DNA of 64,000 nucleotides from Nonomuraea spiralis (GCF_014648435.1 NZ_BMRC01000007.1:248001-312000), one strand, 5' to 3'. Positions 1-7,932 are shown, counted from the first letter of the stretch. Notes: a model not told the origin generated them from the sequence alone. A program made the numbers and translations.

Positions 1-636
1 GTCTTCGGCGTCCCCATCTGGAGCCATCTGGCCGAGCACCGCAAGCTGGGCGAGTCGTTCGACGGCCTGATGGCCGGCGGCGCCGAGGACCTCAGCGACG
101 TCGTCGAGGGCTACGACTGGTCCGGCGTGGGCCACGTGGTCGACGTCGGCGGCGGCACGGGCGCCCTGATCGCCGAGGTGCTGAGTGCCCGTCCCGGGCT
201 GCGGGCCACGCTCGTCGACCTGCCTGACACGCTGGAGCGGGGCCGCAGCTTCCTGGCCGGACGCGGGCTGGACGGGCGGTGCGAGTTCGCCGGGCAGAGC
301 TTCTTCGAGCCGCTGCCCGCGGGCGGCGACGTCTACGTGCTCAGGCGGGTGATCCACGACTGGGGCGACAAGGACGCCGAGCGCATCCTGCGGCGCTGCG
401 CCGACGCCGCCGGGCCGCGCGGACGGGTCGTCATGATCGAGTCGCGTGGCGGCTCCGGCGACGACCCGGCCATGTTCGCCGAGATGAACCTGCGCATGCT
501 CGTGCTCAGCGGCGGCCGCGAGCGCACCGTCGGCGACTACGCCGCCATCGCCACCGGCGCCGGGCTCGACGTGGCCGGCGTCCACGACACCCCGCTCGGC
601 AACGTCATCCTCGACTGCACCCCGCGGAACGTCTGA
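1..636 (+). CDS. O-methyltransferase, family 2 (5' end cut off by the window)
   Basis: The visible 211 residues are the C-terminal catalytic domain of a plant/polyketide-type SAM-dependent O-methyltransferase (Methyltransf_2 family). The SAM-binding motif VVDVGGGTG lies at visible residues 46-54, followed by an acidic loop (DLPDTLERG) and the late motif RRVIHDWGDKDAERIL, whose His-Asp region holds the general base in this family. The reading frame is open to base 1, so the N-terminal dimerisation domain of roughly 120-130 residues lies outside. Substrates are usually phenolic or polyketide hydroxyls; nothing here identifies this one. The next gene starts 73 bp downstream. Confidence 0.9.
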   Translation, partial: VFGVPIWSHLAEHRKLGESFDGLMAGGAEDLSDVVEGYDWSGVGHVVDVGGGTGALIAEVLSARPGLRATLVDLPDTLERGRSFLAGRGLDGRCEFAGQSFFEPLPAGGDVYVLRRVIHDWGDKDAERILRRCADAAGPRGRVVMIESRGGSGDDPAMFAEMNLRMLVLSGGRERTVGDYAAIATGAGLDVAGVHDTPLGNVILDCTPRNV

Positions 637-709
637 CACCCCGGGAAAACCATTCGACGGCCCCCTGAAACGCGGTGCCATACTCGGTCACCTGTACGCG
701 AAGGAGGTC

Positions 710-1570
710 ATGGTGACCATCGAATGGGCCGCGCTGTCCGCCGCGGATCTGCCGGCGATCGCCGCCCTGGCCCGCCGGTGCGCGGCGCACGACGGCGGGC
801 TCCCGGCGACCACGTCGGAGTCCTTCCTCGGACGCAGGTACACCGCCGGTCCGGCGGTGGGCGCGTTCTCGGAGGGCCGGCTGGTGGCCTGCGGAGCGGT
901 GCGGCCCGTGGGCGCGGTGTCGGCGGCGACCGGCCTGGTCGACCCCGACCACCGAGGGCGGGGGCTGGGCTCCGGCCTGCTCGACCGGCTGACGGACACA
1001 GCGGACGCGACGGGGACGGCGGGGAGCGTCCGGGTGGAGGTCGAGTCGGTGACCCCGCAGGCGCACGAGCTCTTCCTCGCGCGCGGCTACCGCCAGACGT
1101 TCGCCGAGGACGTCTTCCGCCGCGACCTGACCGCGCCGCTCCCGGCCGCCCCGCTGCCGCCGGAGGTGACGGTCGAGGAGTGGTCGCCGGACACCGAAGA
1201 GGACTTCTACCAGGCGTACTCTGCGTCCTTCGCCGACCGTCCAGGCTTTCCCGGGTGGTCGCGGGAGGAGTGGATCGACTGGCTGGTCGACGACGAGTTC
1301 CAGCCCGGTTGCTCGCTGGTGGCGCGGGACGGGGAGACGGCCGTCGGCTTCGTGACGTGCGTGGAGGAGTTCCTGGTCCAGGTGGGCGCCGTACCCGCCT
1401 GGCGGCGGCGCGGCCTGGCGCGGGCGCTGGCCGTGGCCGCGCTCGGCCGTATGCGCGCCGCCGGCGCGACGCAGGTCTTCCTGGACGTCAACGTCAACAA
1501 CCCGGCCTCGGCCGCCCTCTTCCGCGGCCTCGGGTTCGAGCTGATCGCCCGCCGGGCCCGCTACGAGTGA
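710..1570 (+). CDS. Tandem-GNAT N-acetyltransferase
   Basis: The protein is 286 residues, long for a GNAT, because it carries two acetyltransferase folds. The first has the acetyl-CoA pyrophosphate loop RGRGLGSG at 82-89; the second has WRRRGLARAL at 231-240 followed by the typical NNPASAALFRGLGF C-terminal motif. The acceptor is unknown. AAGGAGG (701-707) sits only 2 nt before ATG 710 but 5 nt before GTG 713, so GTG 713 may be the real start. The 24-bp end of the gene including its stop codon is tandemly repeated just downstream. Confidence 0.9.
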   Translation: MVTIEWAALSAADLPAIAALARRCAAHDGGLPATTSESFLGRRYTAGPAVGAFSEGRLVACGAVRPVGAVSAATGLVDPDHRGRGLGSGLLDRLTDTADATGTAGSVRVEVESVTPQAHELFLARGYRQTFAEDVFRRDLTAPLPAAPLPPEVTVEEWSPDTEEDFYQAYSASFADRPGFPGWSREEWIDWLVDDEFQPGCSLVARDGETAVGFVTCVEEFLVQVGAVPAWRRRGLARALAVAALGRMRAAGATQVFLDVNVNNPASAALFRGLGFELIARRARYE

Positions 1571-1595
1571 GCCCGCCGGGCCCGCTGCGAGTGCG
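1548..1595. repeat. 24-bp tandem duplication across the GNAT stop codon
   Basis: Two adjacent 24-bp copies (1548-1571 and 1572-1595) differ at only two positions. The first copy encodes the last residues and the TGA stop of the GNAT gene; the second lies outside the gene. This resembles a replication-slippage duplication and is one of at least six such stop-codon duplications in the window. Confidence 0.85.
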
Positions 1596-1609
1596 TCCGA
1601 CGGACGCCG

Positions 1610-2059
1610 TCATGCGGGCTGGACCGTTTTGGCGCGGGCGAACCCCCGTGCCAGGACGATCCAGGTCGAGACGGTCATGAACGCGCAGAGCGGCGTGTAG
1701 AGGAGCAGGTTGAGCCAGTAGAACGGGGTGCCGGTGTCGGCCCCCACGCCGAGGATCCACACCAGACCGGCTGCCGCGCGTACGGACGTGCCCGCCGCCA
1801 CGGCTCCCGTGACCAGCAGTGCGAGCCGGCCGCCCCGGCCCCGGGAACACGCGATCACCGCCCCCGCCGCCACGCTCAGCAGCAGGACGAGCGGCGCGAG
1901 GACGCGGAAGGTGAACGGCACCTCGAAGTTCAGCACGGCCAGCGACAGCGTGCGGGTTCCGGAGGCGGGCCAGGTGCGGCCGGTGAGCCAGTACAGGTGC
2001 GCGGCGGCGTCGGTGAGCAGGATCGCGCCGGTCAGGGCGCCGAGACGTGAGGTGTTCAT
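1610..2059 (-). CDS. DUF3995-type integral membrane protein
   Basis: A 149-residue protein with about four hydrophobic segments, matching the general look of the DUF3995 family (early AHLYWLTGRTWP stretch, then alternating helices). Function is unknown. A slightly longer TTG start (2068) is possible, but ATG 2059 is the better choice. It is divergent from the SRPBCC gene at 2132, with a perfect 14-bp palindrome between them. Confidence 0.75.
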   Translation of the reverse strand: MNTSRLGALTGAILLTDAAAHLYWLTGRTWPASGTRTLSLAVLNFEVPFTFRVLAPLVLLLSVAAGAVIACSRGRGGRLALLVTGAVAAGTSVRAAAGLVWILGVGADTGTPFYWLNLLLYTPLCAFMTVSTWIVLARGFARAKTVQPA

Positions 2060-2088
2060 GCCCTGCAAGAGGCGGCGGATCCCGAGAT

Positions 2089-2102
2089 GGTTCCATGGAA
2101 CC
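2089..2102. promoter_or_regulatory. Perfect 14-bp palindrome in a divergent intergenic region
   Basis: GGTTCCATGGAACC is a perfect inverted repeat lying between the DUF3995 start (2059, minus) and the SRPBCC start (2126/2132, plus). This is the position expected of an operator acting on both genes. The regulator is not identified. Confidence 0.45.
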
Positions 2103-2131
2103 TTTCGCGTCCCGACCGCCTCTGGATGGAC

Positions 2132-2596
2132 ATGAGCTGGCCTGTTGCCGAATTGGACCCCGTACGGAGGCTGCGCGTGCTCGCCGCCGCCATCCCCGGG
2201 GCGTACGTCGCCGAACGTGTCATCCCCGCCCCCTTCGCCGCCGTCTGGGCCGTGGCGGGCGATCTGGAGAGAGAGTTCGGGACCTTCGAACCCGACATGC
2301 GTCGCCTGACCCTCGAACCGGCCGGTACGGACGGGCGCCTGGTGGCCAGGGCCCGCAGCCGGTACGGCATGCGTGCCAGGTTCGACGTCGACCTGCGGCC
2401 GGGCTGGTGCTGGATGCAGAGCCGGTTCCTGCTCGTGGGGCTGGCCGCGACCGCCGTCCCGGGGGGCACGCTGGTCGCGCAGACCGGGGGAGTGCGTGTC
2501 CCGGGACGGGCGGCGCTGGTGCCCTGGGGTGTGCGTACGGCCGGGGAGAAGGCGCTGGCCAGGCTGGCGGCCAGGTTCGCCGAGCGCACGTCATGA
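2132..2596 (+). CDS. SRPBCC (polyketide cyclase-like) protein
   Basis: A protein of about 154 residues resembling START/SRPBCC ligand-binding folds: the N-terminal strand ERVIPAPFAAVWAVAGDLE is the typical first strand and helix, followed by alternating strands and a long C-terminal helix (AGEKALARLAARFAER). In-frame ATGs at 2087, 2126 and 2132 exist. The upstream palindrome at 2089-2102 argues against 2087. Its stop overlaps the sigma-factor start by ATGA (2593-2596), so the two are translationally coupled and probably work in one regulatory unit. Ligand unknown. Confidence 0.65.
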   Translation: MSWPVAELDPVRRLRVLAAAIPGAYVAERVIPAPFAAVWAVAGDLEREFGTFEPDMRRLTLEPAGTDGRLVARARSRYGMRARFDVDLRPGWCWMQSRFLLVGLAATAVPGGTLVAQTGGVRVPGRAALVPWGVRTAGEKALARLAARFAERTS

Positions 2597-3081
2597 CGGC
2601 CGCGCTGGTACGGGCGGCGCAGCGTGGGGACACGATGGCGATGAACGAGCTGCTCGGGGAGCTGACGCCGTACCTGGGGAAGATCTGCGGGCCCATCGCG
2701 CTGGACGCCGGGGCCGACGCCGTCCAGGAGTCGCTGATCGCGATCTTCCGGCACCTGCGGGAGTTGCGCGATCCCGAGGCGTTGCACGGGTGGGCGCGGG
2801 CGATCGCCGTACGGGAGGCGGTCAGGGTGGCCAGGCGGGCCGGCCGTGCCCGTCCGGCGGAGCTCGCCGACCTGCCGTCGCCGTACGACGTCGAGCACGC
2901 CGTCGACATCCGGGACGTGCTCGGACGCCTGTCGCCCGAGCACCGCGCGGTGCTGGTCCTGCGCGATCTGGAGGGGCTGCCGGAGGAGGCGGTGGCGCGG
3001 CTGCTGCGGGTGCCGTCGGGCACCGTCAAGTCACGCCTGCACCGCGCACGGGACAGCTTCCGCAGGGCGTGGCGTTCGTGA
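2593..3081 (+). CDS. Small sigma-70 family (ECF-type) RNA polymerase sigma factor
   Basis: 162 residues. The N-terminal half resembles region 2 (AVQESLIAIFRHLRELRDPEALHGWARAIAVREA) and the C-terminal half is a clear region 4 (LSPEHRAVLVLRDLEGLPEEAVARLL followed by GTVKSRLHRAR). Size and domain order fit an ECF sigma factor. No anti-sigma gene is next to it; the only coupled partner is the upstream SRPBCC protein, with which it shares a 4-nt ATGA overlap. It may therefore be regulated by a ligand-binding partner, which is an inference. Confidence 0.85.
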   Translation: MTAALVRAAQRGDTMAMNELLGELTPYLGKICGPIALDAGADAVQESLIAIFRHLRELRDPEALHGWARAIAVREAVRVARRAGRARPAELADLPSPYDVEHAVDIRDVLGRLSPEHRAVLVLRDLEGLPEEAVARLLRVPSGTVKSRLHRARDSFRRAWRS

Positions 3082-3152
3082 GCCCCCGGAACCGGCGGCA
3101 CGGGCCTCAGGTTTCCAGGGCGATCCGCTTGAGCCGCACCCGGCGGCCGGTC

Positions 3153-3578
3153 TTACTGTGAGGTCGGCCGGATCCGTCCCGGGGCCGGATTGCGGCCGGC
3201 GAGCAGCCAGGCGGCTGTCAGCAGGGCGATGGCGAACACCAGGGGGCCGATCGTCTGAGGGACCTGATGGTGAGCCGCGCCGATCGCCGTGTCGCCGATC
3301 TGGACCGCGCCGTTGAAGGCGAGCAGCAGGGCAAGGGCACGCCAGGCGCGCAGGGCCAGTAACCAGGCCATTCCGCCGAGCAGCACCACGCTGCGGACCA
3401 CCATGTAGGCGGCATAGGTCTTGGGTGCGGCCTGATCGCCTCCAGGCACCAGGGCGCCCGGGTCCACCAGGCTGGTGACCGCGAAGTAGCCGGAGGTGAT
3501 CACGTTGAGGACGGCGACAAGCGCGCCGAACCGACGCGCATTTAGTGAGGGGGCCATATCATTCGGCTGCCGAATCAT
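3153..3578 (-). CDS. Four-helix integral membrane protein
   Basis: 141 residues with four predicted membrane helices (roughly residues 15-35, 58-77, 80-98 and 108-127) and short loops. The family is not confidently recognised. The start at 3578 is supported by a TAGCCT -10 hexamer (complement of 3585-3590) followed by 6 nt and the ATG, a leaderless arrangement. It is divergent from a MarR regulator with only 23 bp between start codons, so it is the likely MarR target. Confidence 0.7.
   Translation of the reverse strand: MIRQPNDMAPSLNARRFGALVAVLNVITSGYFAVTSLVDPGALVPGGDQAAPKTYAAYMVVRSVVLLGGMAWLLALRAWRALALLLAFNGAVQIGDTAIGAAHHQVPQTIGPLVFAIALLTAAWLLAGRNPAPGRIRPTSQ
3561..3575. promoter_or_regulatory. 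15-bp palindrome, candidate MarR operator
   Basis: ATTCGGC-T-GCCGAAT is a perfect inverted repeat with 7-bp arms. It lies in codons 2-6 of the membrane-protein gene and just upstream of the marR-like -10, so bound MarR could block both divergent leaderless promoters. Confidence 0.55.
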
Positions 3579-3584
3579 GTGGTT

Positions 3585-3594
3585 AGGCTAGCAT
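3585..3594. promoter_or_regulatory. Overlapping divergent leaderless -10 elements
   Basis: On the plus strand TAGCAT (3589-3594) is 7 nt before GTG 3602 of the MarR gene. On the minus strand TAGCCT (complement of 3585-3590) is 6 nt before ATG 3578. The two -10 hexamers share bases, so only one polymerase could occupy the site at a time. Confidence 0.6.
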
Positions 3595-3601
3595 TGGCGG
3601 C

Positions 3602-4042
3602 GTGACGGTGGAAGGGTCGTTGACCAACACGGTGGGGTTCTTGCTGGGCAAGCTGGGCCAGCAGGCGAACGGGCAGTTCGCGGATCGCCTGGCCCCGCTC
3701 GGCCTGCGCCCGCGACACTGTGCCGTCCTCGAACTCCTGGCCGGCGGACCCCGGGCACAATTGGAGCTGGCCAAGGCCGTCGGGGTGACCCCCAGTGTCG
3801 TCGTCGACATGCTCGACGAACTGGAGACCCTCGATGCCGTACGACGAGTACGAGACACCGCGGACCGCCGGCGTCAGCTCATCGAACTGACATCGACCGG
3901 CCTGGACCTGCGACACCAGACTCTCTCGCTGGCCCGGCAGAACGACGAGGAACTGCTGAGCGCCATCGACCCCACCGAGGTGGCGGCCCTGCGCCAGATC
4001 CTGGGCCGGATCGCCGCCGCGACCGGCCTCGTGGAGAAGTGA
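3602..4042 (+). CDS. MarR-family transcriptional regulator
   Basis: 146 residues. The winged-helix core is clear: LRPRHCAVLELLAGGPRAQLELAKAVGVTPSVVVDMLDELETLDAVRRVRDTADRRRQLIELTSTG, with the wing motif DTADRRRQ typical of MarR. The GTG start at 3602 fits a leaderless transcript. It is divergent from a small membrane protein and likely represses both genes through the 3561-3575 palindrome. MarR proteins usually respond to small aromatic ligands; the ligand here is unknown. Confidence 0.9.
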   Translation: MTVEGSLTNTVGFLLGKLGQQANGQFADRLAPLGLRPRHCAVLELLAGGPRAQLELAKAVGVTPSVVVDMLDELETLDAVRRVRDTADRRRQLIELTSTGLDLRHQTLSLARQNDEELLSAIDPTEVAALRQILGRIAAATGLVEK

Positions 4043-4341
4043 CCGGGCACTATGCCGAGCAGTGGGGCGGCGCCGGCACATGGCCCGCCCGCTGCCACGA
4101 ACGCCGAACGGGCCGTCGATGCGTTCTTCGACCTCGCCGACCCGTCATCACAATCCATGGCCTGGCCCGCCGCGCCTGACTCACCCGTCGCTGGATCACC
4201 CGCGCCGGCGCCGCCGCCGACGATCACCCATCGGCTCGGACCTTAACCGCACGTTAGGGTTCTCGCAGCTCATCGCTATCGAGTCATGGGCCAGCCTGGG
4301 AGGCGTCAGGACGACACCCGAACGCACCGGAGGGTTCCCGA
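4043..4341. other. Non-coding stretch before the PepSY gene
   Basis: No convincing gene is seen in these 299 bases; short open frames have low-complexity Pro/Ala/Ser content. A TAGGGT hexamer at 4255-4260 may be the -10 of the PepSY gene, leaving a leader of about 75 nt. Confidence 0.4.
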
Positions 4342-4860
4342 ATGCGCAAGCCTATGATCATCGCTGGACTGGCCGCGGCCGCCGTACTCGCCGCGGGCGC
4401 CGGCACGGCCCTCGCCACCACCACCCCCGCCGCCCCCACCACCCCCGCCACCCCGGCCTCCGCCCCGGCCCCGGCGATCCCCCGGGAGCAGGCGGAGAAG
4501 ACGGCGCTGGAGAAGGTGCCGGGCGGCAAGGTCACGTCCGTGGAGCTGGAGGACGAGGACGCCGGCCAGGTCTGGGAGATCGACGTCACGACCGCCGACG
4601 GCGGCGAGCGCGAGATCACCGTCGACGCCACCAAGGGCACGGTCCTCACCGACGAGGCAGACGACCAGGACGACGACAAGGCCGAGGACCACGCAGACGG
4701 CAAGGCCGAGAACAGCTCGGACGACAAGGCCGAGGACCGCTCGGACGACAAGGCGGAGAACCAGGCGGGCGACCGTAAGGACGACCAGAAGGGCGGCCAG
4801 GTCAGCGACGACGACGACCACGACGACGACCACGGCGGCAGCGAGCACGAGGACGACTGA
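4342..4860 (+). CDS. Secreted PepSY-domain protein with acidic repeat tail
   Basis: 172 residues. Residues 1-26 are a signal peptide ending near ALA. A Pro/Thr/Ala linker follows, then one PepSY domain (about 47-103, including EQAEKTALEKVPGGKVTSVELED and WEIDVTTADGGEREITVDATKGTVL). Residues about 104-172 are almost entirely Asp, Glu, Lys, Ser and His, with repeats of a DDKAED/DDKAEN unit and a final DDDDHDDDH run, suggesting cation binding. A good ribosome binding site GGAGGG (4329-4334) precedes ATG 4342, and a strong terminator follows. Role inferred: cell-surface cation binding or modulation of a wall enzyme. Confidence 0.85.
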   Translation: MRKPMIIAGLAAAAVLAAGAGTALATTTPAAPTTPATPASAPAPAIPREQAEKTALEKVPGGKVTSVELEDEDAGQVWEIDVTTADGGEREITVDATKGTVLTDEADDQDDDKAEDHADGKAENSSDDKAEDRSDDKAENQAGDRKDDQKGGQVSDDDDHDDDHGGSEHEDD

Positions 4861-4873
4861 GAAAGCACGCCGG

Positions 4874-4917
4874 AAGCGGCTCACCCCGGGGCACAGAAGC
4901 CCTGGGGTGGGCCGCTT
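4874..4917 (+). terminator. Rho-independent-type terminator after the PepSY gene
   Basis: AAGCGGC (4874-4880) pairs with GCCGCTT (4911-4917), with an inner CACCCC/GGGGTG pairing, followed by TCTTG. It starts 13 nt after the PepSY stop codon. Confidence 0.75.
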
Positions 4918-5462
4918 TCTTGATGAGACGCCCCTTTGGTGAGACGCCGGTGCGGCGTCGACGCCGCACCGGCTCGGCAGGCTGGAGCTTGGCGGTCTCC
5001 GGGGCGTGGGCGTCCCCAGGAGCAGCGCCGGTTCCGGCCGCCGGAGCCCGGAGCCCGCCGGAGCGGATGGGTGGAACTGGGGTGTTAGTCGGATTTGGGG
5101 GAGTTCGGGGGCTTGTAGGGTGGTGGGGGACGTGATGGGACGACCGGGGAGGGCGAGGGTGCGCGAGATCCGCTGCTGCCTTCGTCTCGTGCGCGAGCGG
5201 CACGCCCGCCCGCTGCGCCCGCTGGAGTTCCGCCCGGTCGGTACGAACGGTTACGTCAGCAGGTGGGGCACGATCGCGGCCGTATGCCCGCCGCGGGACC
5301 GCTGACGCGCCTCGCCAAGCGCAGCCATCCCACAGCCCTCCACGGCCACCCCCAGCCCCCGCAGCCCCGCACAGCCGAGCGAAGTCGTGCGGTGCAGGTG
5401 CGTGATGGCCTGGGCAAGCCGGTGGCCCGACCTCTTCGTACTGTTCTGGAGTTTCTTTTCGT
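4918..5462. other. Long intergenic region upstream of nhaA
   Basis: About 545 bp without a convincing gene. It contains a perfect 28-bp palindrome at 4946-4973, a direct repeat of GAGACGCC, and a TACTGT hexamer (5439-5444) with GGAG (5448-5451) just before nhaA. An open frame beginning near 5138 (about 55 codons) has arginine-rich low-complexity translation and is not called. Confidence 0.5.
4946..4973. promoter_or_regulatory. Perfect 28-bp palindrome
   Basis: Arms GCCGGTGCGGCG and CGCCGCACCGGC flank a TCGA centre with no mismatch. It lies 29 nt beyond the PepSY terminator and about 490 bp before nhaA. It could be a second terminator or a protein-binding site; there is no T-run after it. Confidence 0.4.
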
Positions 5463-6665
5463 ATGTCTGTCCTGTCGCGGACCGTTGCCGCCCTGCGCTT
5501 GGACGCGGTCGGTGGCGTGCTGCTCATCGGCGCCGCCCTGACCGCCCTGATCTGGGCCAACTCGCCCTTCGCCGCCTCCTACGAGGCCCTGCGTACGTGG
5601 TCGTTCGGCCCGGAGGGGCTGGGCCTGCGTCTGAGCGCGCAGGCGTGGGCCGCCGACGGGCTGCTGGCGGTGTTCTTCTTCATCGTCGGCAACGAGCTCA
5701 AGCAGGAGCTCGTGCACGGGGAACTGCGCGACCCGCGCCGCGCCGCGTTGCCCGTCGTGGCCGCGATCGGCGGTGTCGTGGTGCCCGCGCTGGTGTTCCT
5801 GGCGGTGAACGCCGCCGCGTCCGGCGAGGCGGCCGCCGGCTGGGGCGTGCCGATGGCCACCGACATCGCCTTCGCGCTCGCGGTCCTGGCCGTCGTGGGC
5901 CGTCGCCTGCCCGCGCCGCTGCGGACGTTCCTGCTGACGTTGGCGACCGTGGACGACGTGTGCGCGGTCGTCGTGATCGCCGTCGGCTACACCTCCGGAC
6001 TGAACCTCGCCGCCCTGGCCGGGGCCGCCGCCGGGCTGGCCGTGTGGGCGTACCTGCAACACGGGCGGGGGCGCGCGGTCACCGCCGTGCGCCGCGTGCT
6101 GCCCGCCTGGCTGCTGTACGGGCCGCTCGCCGTGACCATCTGGGCCCTGGCGCACGCCTGCGGGGTGCACGCGACGATCGCGGGCGTGGCGATGGGCCTG
6201 CTCATGCGCACCCGGCCGCGGGACGGCGAGCCCGAGCCGCCCTCCCAGCGCGCCGAGCACGCGCTGCGGCCGTTCTGCGCCGGGATCGTGTTGCCGGTGT
6301 TCGCGCTGCTGTCGGCCGGGATCCCGCTGTCGGGGGCGGGCGGCTTCTGGTCCGGGACGGTGACCTGGGGGGTGCTGGCCGGACTGCTCGCGGGGAAGCC
6401 CGTGGGCATCGTCGGCGCCGCCTGGCTCACCGCGCGTCTCACCAGCGCCCATCTCAACCCACGGCTGGCCTGGACCGACATCGCCGGTGTCGGCGTCCTG
6501 GGCGGGATCGGGTTCACGGTCTCGCTGCTGATCGCCGAGCTCTCCTACACCGGCCAGACGCACCTGACCCAGGCCAAGGGCGCGATCCTGCTGGCCTCGG
6601 CCGCGGCGTCCGTACTGGCGGCCGTGATCCTCGGCGTACGCGGCCGGCGGCTGGCCACCGCCTGA
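5463..6665 (+). CDS. nhaA: Na+/H+ antiporter NhaA
   Basis: 400 residues, the normal length for NhaA, with about 12 hydrophobic segments. It exchanges cytoplasmic Na+ (or Li+) for external protons. Family hallmarks are intact: FFFIVGNELKQELVHGEL at 71-88, MATDIAFALAVLA at 131-143 and TVDDVCAVVVIA at 162-173 with the two essential adjacent aspartates D164 and D165. It stands alone, with a 545-bp upstream region and no co-directional neighbour close by. Confidence 0.97.
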   Translation: MSVLSRTVAALRLDAVGGVLLIGAALTALIWANSPFAASYEALRTWSFGPEGLGLRLSAQAWAADGLLAVFFFIVGNELKQELVHGELRDPRRAALPVVAAIGGVVVPALVFLAVNAAASGEAAAGWGVPMATDIAFALAVLAVVGRRLPAPLRTFLLTLATVDDVCAVVVIAVGYTSGLNLAALAGAAAGLAVWAYLQHGRGRAVTAVRRVLPAWLLYGPLAVTIWALAHACGVHATIAGVAMGLLMRTRPRDGEPEPPSQRAEHALRPFCAGIVLPVFALLSAGIPLSGAGGFWSGTVTWGVLAGLLAGKPVGIVGAAWLTARLTSAHLNPRLAWTDIAGVGVLGGIGFTVSLLIAELSYTGQTHLTQAKGAILLASAAASVLAAVILGVRGRRLATA

Positions 6666-6929
6666 CCACCTGCCTCCGGCGGCGCTTGCGTCCGGTCCGG
6701 GACGGTGTCCGTCTCGATCGATGAAGTGGTGGTCAGTCGCGGTAGAAGGTCTGGACGGCGACCAGGCAGGCGAACGCCGCGAGCGCGAGCGCGGTCCGGA
6801 CGAGGTGCAGGCTCAGCTCAGGGTGAGGACCACGGTGAGGATCACCATGATCAGGGCGACCGTGCTGACGCCGAGGACGAACCATCCGGGATCCTCGCGG
6901 CCACCCTCCTCCAGACCTGACGATCACGT
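6666..6929. other. Gap between nhaA and the WYL regulator with a small-peptide remnant
   Basis: On the minus strand 6813-6923 reads as a short peptide ending GWFVLGVSTVALIMVILTVV-LTLS, which looks like a real membrane segment but has no normal start codon in frame. A second hydrophobic tail (LALAAFACLVAVQTFYRD) follows in another frame to 6734. These may be remnants of one or two tiny membrane-protein genes. Confidence 0.25.
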
Positions 6930-7904
6930 TCACCCCGGGTCCCGCGGCTGGTCCGTCAGGGCGGCGGTGAGGCGGGTGGCGAGGTGGGCGACCGCGGCGC
7001 GCAGCTCGGGCCCGCCCTCGACGCGGAAGGCGAACGGCACGACCGGCAGCCACTCCTGGGCGTACATCGCCGGGTTGCTCGTGCTGCCGACCAGCACGCA
7101 GCCCTCTCCGTACGGTTCGAGCCGTCCCATGGGCGGGCGGACCCAGGGCGCCACCTCGGCCAGGGGCGCGTCGAAGACCACGCGGGTGGCGTACTCCCAG
7201 CCGGTGCCCAGGTTCTCCTCCAGCGCCGCGACCGGGTCGAGGCCGTCGGGCGGGCAGAACGTGTGCGTGCTCTGCCGGACGGCGCGGACGCGGTCGACCC
7301 GGTAGGTGCGGATCGCGTCCGCGCGGCGGGAGTGGCACAACAGGTACCAGCGCCCGTGCCGGACGACGACCGCCCAGGGGTCCACCTCCGCCTCCCACTC
7401 CCGGCCCGACTCGCTCCGGTAGGCGATCAGCACGCGCCGCCGGGCCGCCGACGCGGCGACCAGCGCGCTGGTGATGGCGATGTCGGGACGGGCCGCGTAC
7501 CGGTCGGGGGCGGCCGAGGCGTGTTCACGCAGCGCGGCGGCCTGGCGTCCGACGCCCTCCGGCAGGGCCCGGATGACCTTGGCCAGGGCCGTACCCACCA
7601 GGTCGTCGCTGTCGGCGGCGGCCGGTTGGCCGTCGAGCACGGCCATGACCAGGCCGAGCGCCTCGGGCTCGGTGAAGGCGACCGGCGGCAGCCGCGTGCC
7701 GCGGCCGAGCCGGTAACCGCCGTACGGGCCCCTGGCCGACTCGACGGGGATGCCGGCCTCCCGCAGGATCCCGACATAGCGGCGGGCGGCGCGTTCCGTC
7801 ACGCCGAGGGACGCGGCCAGCTCCCCGGCCGTCACCCCCGGACGCTGCCGCAGGACCTCCATGGCGCGCAGGGCGCGGGCGGTGGGGCTGAGTTCGGCGG
7901 GCAC
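6930..7904 (-). CDS. WYL-domain transcriptional regulator (YafY/PafB type)
   Basis: About 324 residues: N-terminal winged helix (LSPTARALRAMEVLRQRPGVTAGELAASLGVTERAARRYVGILREAG), WYL domain in the middle with the ligand-binding signature VVRHGRWYLLCHSR, and a C-terminal WCX-like domain. TAATGT (complement of 7911-7916) lies 7 nt before GTG 7904, suggesting a leaderless start there; GTG 7913 is the alternative. It is divergent from the DinB gene, which with the hydrolase behind it is the likely target. A partial palindrome with two TCCGGA arms lies between them. Confidence 0.88.
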   Translation of the reverse strand: MPAELSPTARALRAMEVLRQRPGVTAGELAASLGVTERAARRYVGILREAGIPVESARGPYGGYRLGRGTRLPPVAFTEPEALGLVMAVLDGQPAAADSDDLVGTALAKVIRALPEGVGRQAAALREHASAAPDRYAARPDIAITSALVAASAARRRVLIAYRSESGREWEAEVDPWAVVVRHGRWYLLCHSRRADAIRTYRVDRVRAVRQSTHTFCPPDGLDPVAALEENLGTGWEYATRVVFDAPLAEVAPWVRPPMGRLEPYGEGCVLVGSTSNPAMYAQEWLPVVPFAFRVEGGPELRAAVAHLATRLTAALTDQPRDPG

Positions 7905-7932
7905 CCGGGCCACATTAGAGCGGCCACGGCAC

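Noticed and set aside
4052..4246. 64-codon open frame after the MarR gene
   Set aside because: Pro/Ala/Ser-rich low-complexity translation, no ribosome binding site, no family resemblance.
5256..6563. Long minus-strand open frame opposite nhaA
   Set aside because: Antisense shadow of a well-conserved transporter gene; translation is low-complexity Gly/Arg/Gln.
6734..6923. Tiny membrane peptides on the minus strand after the WYL gene
   Set aside because: The hydrophobic stretches look real, but neither has an in-frame ATG/GTG/TTG and they sit in two frames, so no gene is called.
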